Below are positions 60,546 to 64,000 of a stretch of DNA of 64,000 nucleotides, piece after piece. Below the pieces are notes generated by a model, which saw nothing but the letters and a program-made list of their open reading frames with translations, did no database searches and had not been told where the DNA came from. The DNA comes from Bryobacterales bacterium (GTDB lineage: Bacteria > Acidobacteriota > Terriglobia > Bryobacterales > UBA6623): NCBI GenBank assembly GCA_028819575.1, contig JAPPLB010000173.1, positions 1-64,000 on the forward strand. Direction: 5' to 3'. Every line of letters begins with the position of its first letter. Position 1 is the first letter of the stretch. A program made the translations under genes and the position numbers.

Positions 60546-61715
60546 ATGTTTTCCTTTCGAGGCGTGGACTTCATCGACTTGGACTGTCTGCTCTCCGAGG
60601 AGGAAAAGCTCGTCCGCCGAACGGCCCGGCAGTTTGTGGATGACCGCGTCCTGCCCGTCATCAGGGAGTGCTTCCGCGAAGCGCGCTTTCCGGTGGATTT
60701 GATTCCTGAGCTGGGTGAGTTGGGTTTCCTCGGCGCAAACCTTGAAGGATACGGTTGCGCGGGCATGGAGGATGTCGAGTACGGCCTGTTGATGCAGGAG
60801 TTGGAGCGGGGAGACAGCGGGGTCCGGAGTTTCGTGTCTGTGCAGAGTGCGCTGGTGATGTGGCCGATCCTCGAATACGGCAGCGAAGCGCAGAAGGACC
60901 GCTGGTTGCCGGAGTTGCAGGCCGGCAGAAAGATCGGATGCTTCGGCCTGACTGAACCCGATTTTGGATCGAATCCGGCCGGAATGCGCACTCAGGCGGT
61001 TCGTGACGGCGGCTCGTTTGTGCTGAACGGCGAAAAAACGTGGATCACGAACGGAACGCTGGCGGACGTCGCGCTGGTGTGGGCTCGCCAGGACGAACAG
61101 ATCCGGGGTTTCCTCGTCGAGAAGGGCACGCCGGGATTCAAGACTACGGACATTCACGGCAAGTGGTCCATGAGGGCTTCGGTAACTTCGAGTCTGGCCT
61201 TCACGGATTGCCGCATTCCCGCGGAGAATGCGCTGCCGGGAGCCCTGGGTTTGAAAACGGCGCTCGCTTGCCTGTCGCAGGCGCGCTACGGGATCGGCTG
61301 GGGATGTATCGGCGCTGCGATGGATTGCTATGAAACGGCGCGGCAATACACGCTGTTGCGGAAGCAGTTCGGCGACCGTTCGTTGGCCTCGCACCAGCTT
61401 GTGCAGAGCGAGCTGGCATGGATGGTCACTGAGATCAGCAAGGCGCAATTGCTGGCGTTTCACTCCGCCCGGCTCAAGTCGAAGGGACTACTCAAGTTCT
61501 TTCATATTTCGATGCTGAAGCGGAACAACGCCTGGATGGCCCTCGAAGTGGCGAGGAGGGCTCGTGACCTGCTGGGCGCCAACGGAATCACGGATGAGTA
61601 CCCTGTCTTCCGTCATATGTCGAATCTCGAGACGGTCAAGACCTATGAAGGCACGCACAACATTCACACCCTGGTCATGGGCCAGCAGGTGACTGGGCTG
61701 CCGGCCTTTTCGTAG
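60546..61715 (+). CDS. Glutaryl-CoA-dehydrogenase-like acyl-CoA dehydrogenase
   Basis: 389 residues. The acyl-CoA dehydrogenase core is clear (GCFGLTEPDFGSNPAGM, LNGEKTWITNG). The segments GTPGFKTTDIHGKWSMRAS, RIPAENALPGALGL and YGIGWGCIGAAMDCYETA, with the end YEGTHNIHTLVMGQQVTGLP, match glutaryl-CoA dehydrogenases more closely than short-chain acyl types. GCDH oxidises and decarboxylates glutaryl-CoA to crotonyl-CoA in lysine/tryptophan and aromatic breakdown. The catalytic Glu lies in YEGTH. Confidence 0.88.
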   Translation: MFSFRGVDFIDLDCLLSEEEKLVRRTARQFVDDRVLPVIRECFREARFPVDLIPELGELGFLGANLEGYGCAGMEDVEYGLLMQELERGDSGVRSFVSVQSALVMWPILEYGSEAQKDRWLPELQAGRKIGCFGLTEPDFGSNPAGMRTQAVRDGGSFVLNGEKTWITNGTLADVALVWARQDEQIRGFLVEKGTPGFKTTDIHGKWSMRASVTSSLAFTDCRIPAENALPGALGLKTALACLSQARYGIGWGCIGAAMDCYETARQYTLLRKQFGDRSLASHQLVQSELAWMVTEISKAQLLAFHSARLKSKGLLKFFHISMLKRNNAWMALEVARRARDLLGANGITDEYPVFRHMSNLETVKTYEGTHNIHTLVMGQQVTGLPAFS

Positions 61716-61954
61716 TTTTTTCGTTGCGAGGTGATCGTGCGCCGGACTTGCTCGGTACTGTTCAGCGGATTTGTGGCAGAAGAAGCCCGCGGGCCATTGT
61801 TGGTGTCCGAAAGCCATACCGAAGCCGCTGTTCTTCATGCTGCGTTCCATCCCTTCCGCCATCATCAGATTGACCGGGTGAGTTCTCTTGACGCACAAAG
61901 AACCGGCGAGGACAGACCTGATACAGTAGACCGTCCTTGCGTTGGGGCGATTGC

Positions 61955-62593
61955 ATGAACTCGACCTGCACTTGCGGAGCGGCGTTTCCGGATGGTTCAC
62001 AGTTCTGTCCGATGTGCGGACGGCCGTTAAGCGAGGAAGCTGAGCAAGCGGAACGGACGCAGGCACAAGAAGCCCTGGAGCGGGCTCGCCGGCAGCAAGC
62101 CCCGGATGAGAAGCGCGAAAAGCCGATCGGCCTCGGCAACTCCGACGCGCTTCGCTCCAGTTATTTCGGCGCCCTGCTGGCGGCTTTCCTGTCCAACATG
62201 CCGTTCCTCTACTTGTTGTCTTTCATCTGGTACCCGGCGTGCGGCTTTCTCTCCGTTTACATCTATCGCCGCAAGACGGGCGCGAAACCGAAGCCGGCTC
62301 AAGGAGGCCGCCTGGGAGTGTTGACCGGCATCCTGACGTTCGCCATTTCGCTCGTGATCAGCGCCGTGAACATGCTGTTTGCGGGTCAGGGCGCCTTTAG
62401 CGATTTGTTCCGGCAACAGATCGAACAGACACCCGCGCAGGAAGAAGTGAAGCGACAGATACTACAACTGATCGACAATCCGGTTGTCTTGGGATTTCTC
62501 CTGCTGATCAGCCTGCTCGTGACGCTGGTTTTCACCGTGGGCTTCAGCGCCGCGGGCGGAGCGCTGGGAGCGAAAATATTGGAGGACGAGTGA
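61955..62593 (+). CDS. Zinc-ribbon membrane protein of unknown function
   Basis: 212 residues from the ATG at 61955. The N-terminus CTCGAAFPDGSQFCPMCGRP is a Cys4 zinc ribbon. It is followed by a charged helix (QAQEALERARRQQ) and about four membrane helices (LLAAFLSNMPFLYLLSFIWY, GVLTGILTFAISLVISAVNM and two more). Such proteins are often regulatory or scaffold proteins; no function can be assigned. The 239 bp upstream gap shows no repeat. Confidence 0.75.
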   Translation: MNSTCTCGAAFPDGSQFCPMCGRPLSEEAEQAERTQAQEALERARRQQAPDEKREKPIGLGNSDALRSSYFGALLAAFLSNMPFLYLLSFIWYPACGFLSVYIYRRKTGAKPKPAQGGRLGVLTGILTFAISLVISAVNMLFAGQGAFSDLFRQQIEQTPAQEEVKRQILQLIDNPVVLGFLLLISLLVTLVFTVGFSAAGGALGAKILEDE

Positions 62594-62739
62594 GGGAGCT
62601 GGCCAGTGAGGTGAATCTGGATTCTGGCAGGCCGCCTGAACTTCATTGCATGAAGGGGTGGAGGAAAGGGATTTCTTACCGGAATTCGCCGGCTACGCTC
62701 GGGAAGCGCGTTTCACCGGCCTCCTCGAACGGATGAGTC

Positions 62740-64000
62740 TCATACTCTGACCGCGTCCCGCCGCAGCATCAGTAGCGTCGCCGCTCCGACGACACTGCCT
62801 CCAAGCGAGGCCCAGATATCCGGCCAGATCAACATCACCCCGGCCGTGAACAGAGCGCCGCGCGCCACCGTCGGGACGGGGGTGCGGAAGTAGCCCTCCA
62901 GTGCAATGGCCCAGAAAAAGATCCCCAGCGCGCAGGTCCCCGTGTGTAGCAGAACGTCCTGCCAGGCGCCCATCAGCAGCAATGCCGGCTCATAGACGAA
63001 GGCGAACGGCAGCAGAAAACTGATCAATCCCAGCTCAATCGCCTTGAACCCCGTCCGTATCGGGTCCGTCCCCGCGATTCCGGCCGCGACGTAGGCTCCG
63101 GTCGATACCGGGGGCGTAATCGCAGACAGGATGGCGAAGTAGAACAGAAACAGATGCGCGGCGACCGCCGGCACGCCGAGGTTGGTCAATGTTGTCGGAA
63201 TCAATGTCGCCAACACTACATAGGCGGCGACCGTCGGAAGCCCCATCCCCAGAACGATACAGGCCACCATGGTCATCAGCAGCGTCACAAAGAGATTCCC
63301 TTGTGAGACCCCTTCGATCAAATAAGTGATCTTGAGATTCAACCCGGTCGCCGTCATGACGCCGATGATGATTCCTGCGCCGGCGCAAATCGGCGTCAGT
63401 GTCAACATGCCGCGCATCGCGCCGTGAAACGCCCGGTCGAATCCTCTGCCGGTCAGGCGAGTGTTCGGCCGCAAGAAGCTCACGGCCATGGCGCACGCCA
63501 CAGCGAGAAATGCCGCATACATCACACTGAATTGCAGCGACAGGAGCACGATCAACACCACGATCGGCAGCAGCATGTTCCCCCGCTGCTTCAACTCTGT
63601 GCGCATGCTCGGGATCTCCTCGCCCGTGACCGGCCGCACGCCGTCCTTCACCGAACGGAAGTGCACGATCATCAGCACCGCGAAGAAGTAGAGCAGCGCA
63701 GGAACGATCGCGTTCACCATCAACTCGGTGTACGAAATGTTCAGGTAGTCGATCATCACAAAGGCTGCGGCGCCCATGATCGGCGGCATCAATTGGCCTC
63801 CTGACGACGCCAAGGCCTCGACGGCCGCCGCGAAGCGCGGCTCATAGCCGGAGCGCTTCATCATCGGGATCGTCACCGCCCCGGTCGTCGCCACGTTCGC
63901 TACCGTCGCGCCCGTGATCATCCCCATCAGAGACGAGCTGACGACCGCAATCTTCGCCGGACCTCCGACGAATCGCCCCGCAGCAACCTTGCCGATGTTC
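62740..64000 (-). CDS. TRAP transporter fused permease, 5' end beyond window
   Basis: At least 420 residues; the frame runs past the window end, so the N-terminus is missing. Multiple membrane helices, the opening NIGKVAAGRFVGGPAKIAVV with MGMITGATVANVATTGAVTI, and later GMGLPTVAAYVVLATLIP and AILSAITPPVSTGAYVAAGI identify a DctMQ-fused TRAP permease. These take up carboxylates such as C4-dicarboxylates with a periplasmic binding protein, whose gene would lie beyond the edge. The ATG at 63927 is internal, not the start. Confidence 0.9.
   Translation of the reverse strand, partial: NIGKVAAGRFVGGPAKIAVVSSSLMGMITGATVANVATTGAVTIPMMKRSGYEPRFAAAVEALASSGGQLMPPIMGAAAFVMIDYLNISYTELMVNAIVPALLYFFAVLMIVHFRSVKDGVRPVTGEEIPSMRTELKQRGNMLLPIVVLIVLLSLQFSVMYAAFLAVACAMAVSFLRPNTRLTGRGFDRAFHGAMRGMLTLTPICAGAGIIIGVMTATGLNLKITYLIEGVSQGNLFVTLLMTMVACIVLGMGLPTVAAYVVLATLIPTTLTNLGVPAVAAHLFLFYFAILSAITPPVSTGAYVAAGIAGTDPIRTGFKAIELGLISFLLPFAFVYEPALLLMGAWQDVLLHTGTCALGIFFWAIALEGYFRTPVPTVARGALFTAGVMLIWPDIWASLGGSVVGAATLLMLRRDAVRV

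Overview
This is about 64 kb of GC-rich, densely coded bacterial chromosome. The gene content suggests an Acidobacteriota-like organism. Evidence for this is the secreted DUF1080, DUF1552, PQQ-propeller, CehA-type and ceramidase-like proteins, many Tat signals, an S9 peptidase, a BlaI/M56 pair whose sensor ends in a TonB domain, and an ECF sigma/DUF4252 operon. Planctomycetota or Verrucomicrobiota are weaker alternatives. No rRNA, tRNA, CRISPR array, prophage or intact transposase was recognised, so the placement rests on gene families alone.

Layout. 0.1-3.2 kb: envelope lipid export (MsbA-type ABC transporter, GT9 glycosyltransferase). 3.2-9.8 kb: sugar-acid/inositol-type catabolism (KDPG aldolase, IolB, SDR, sugar isomerase, Nramp-like transporter, DUF1080). 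10-10.8 kb: higBA toxin-antitoxin genes bracketed by direct repeats of a DUF1080 gene tail. 11-24 kb: mostly secreted proteins (two-Cache protein, PQQ propeller, sulfatase with a SUMF1-fold neighbour, Gfo/Idh/MocA protein, two LRR proteins, DUF1552). 24.4-27 kb: an rpiB - YqiA-like hydrolase - ECF sigma - membrane protein - DUF4252 operon. 27-31.7 kb: ada, CehA-type hydrolase, nicotinate phosphoribosyltransferase. 31.7-38.9 kb: a fatty-acid operon (thiolase, acyl-CoA dehydrogenase, acetoacetate-decarboxylase-like protein, acyl-CoA ligase, phosphopantetheinyl transferase). 39-44 kb: a 1607-residue secreted protein with two CxxCH heme sites. 44-54 kb: cupin, HupE/UreJ, TPR, pentapeptide-repeat, M42 and S9 peptidases and a secreted RidA. 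54-57.4 kb: SurE, MerR, M56 sensor and BlaI. 57.9-64 kb: alpha/beta hydrolase, ceramidase-like protein, glutaryl-CoA-dehydrogenase-like enzyme, zinc-ribbon membrane protein, and a TRAP permease cut by the window edge.

The most unusual feature is a set of short non-coding interspersed repeats, named here only for convenience. PAL-A is about 180 bp, a long imperfect palindrome with ends like GCCTGCATTTCTCACCAC. PAL-B has TA-flanked ends like AGCCCGTGGCAAAAG and two unrelated interiors, B1 and B2. PAL-C is about 87 bp. PAL-A sits in most of the large intergenic gaps, including three 3'-to-3' gene junctions. One copy supplies the start codon of the nicotinate phosphoribosyltransferase, and other repeat ends supply stop codons. 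Both PAL-B1 copies lie in frame inside the signal peptides of unrelated secreted proteins, in the same orientation and reading frame. This resembles the protein-coding palindromic elements known from Rickettsia.
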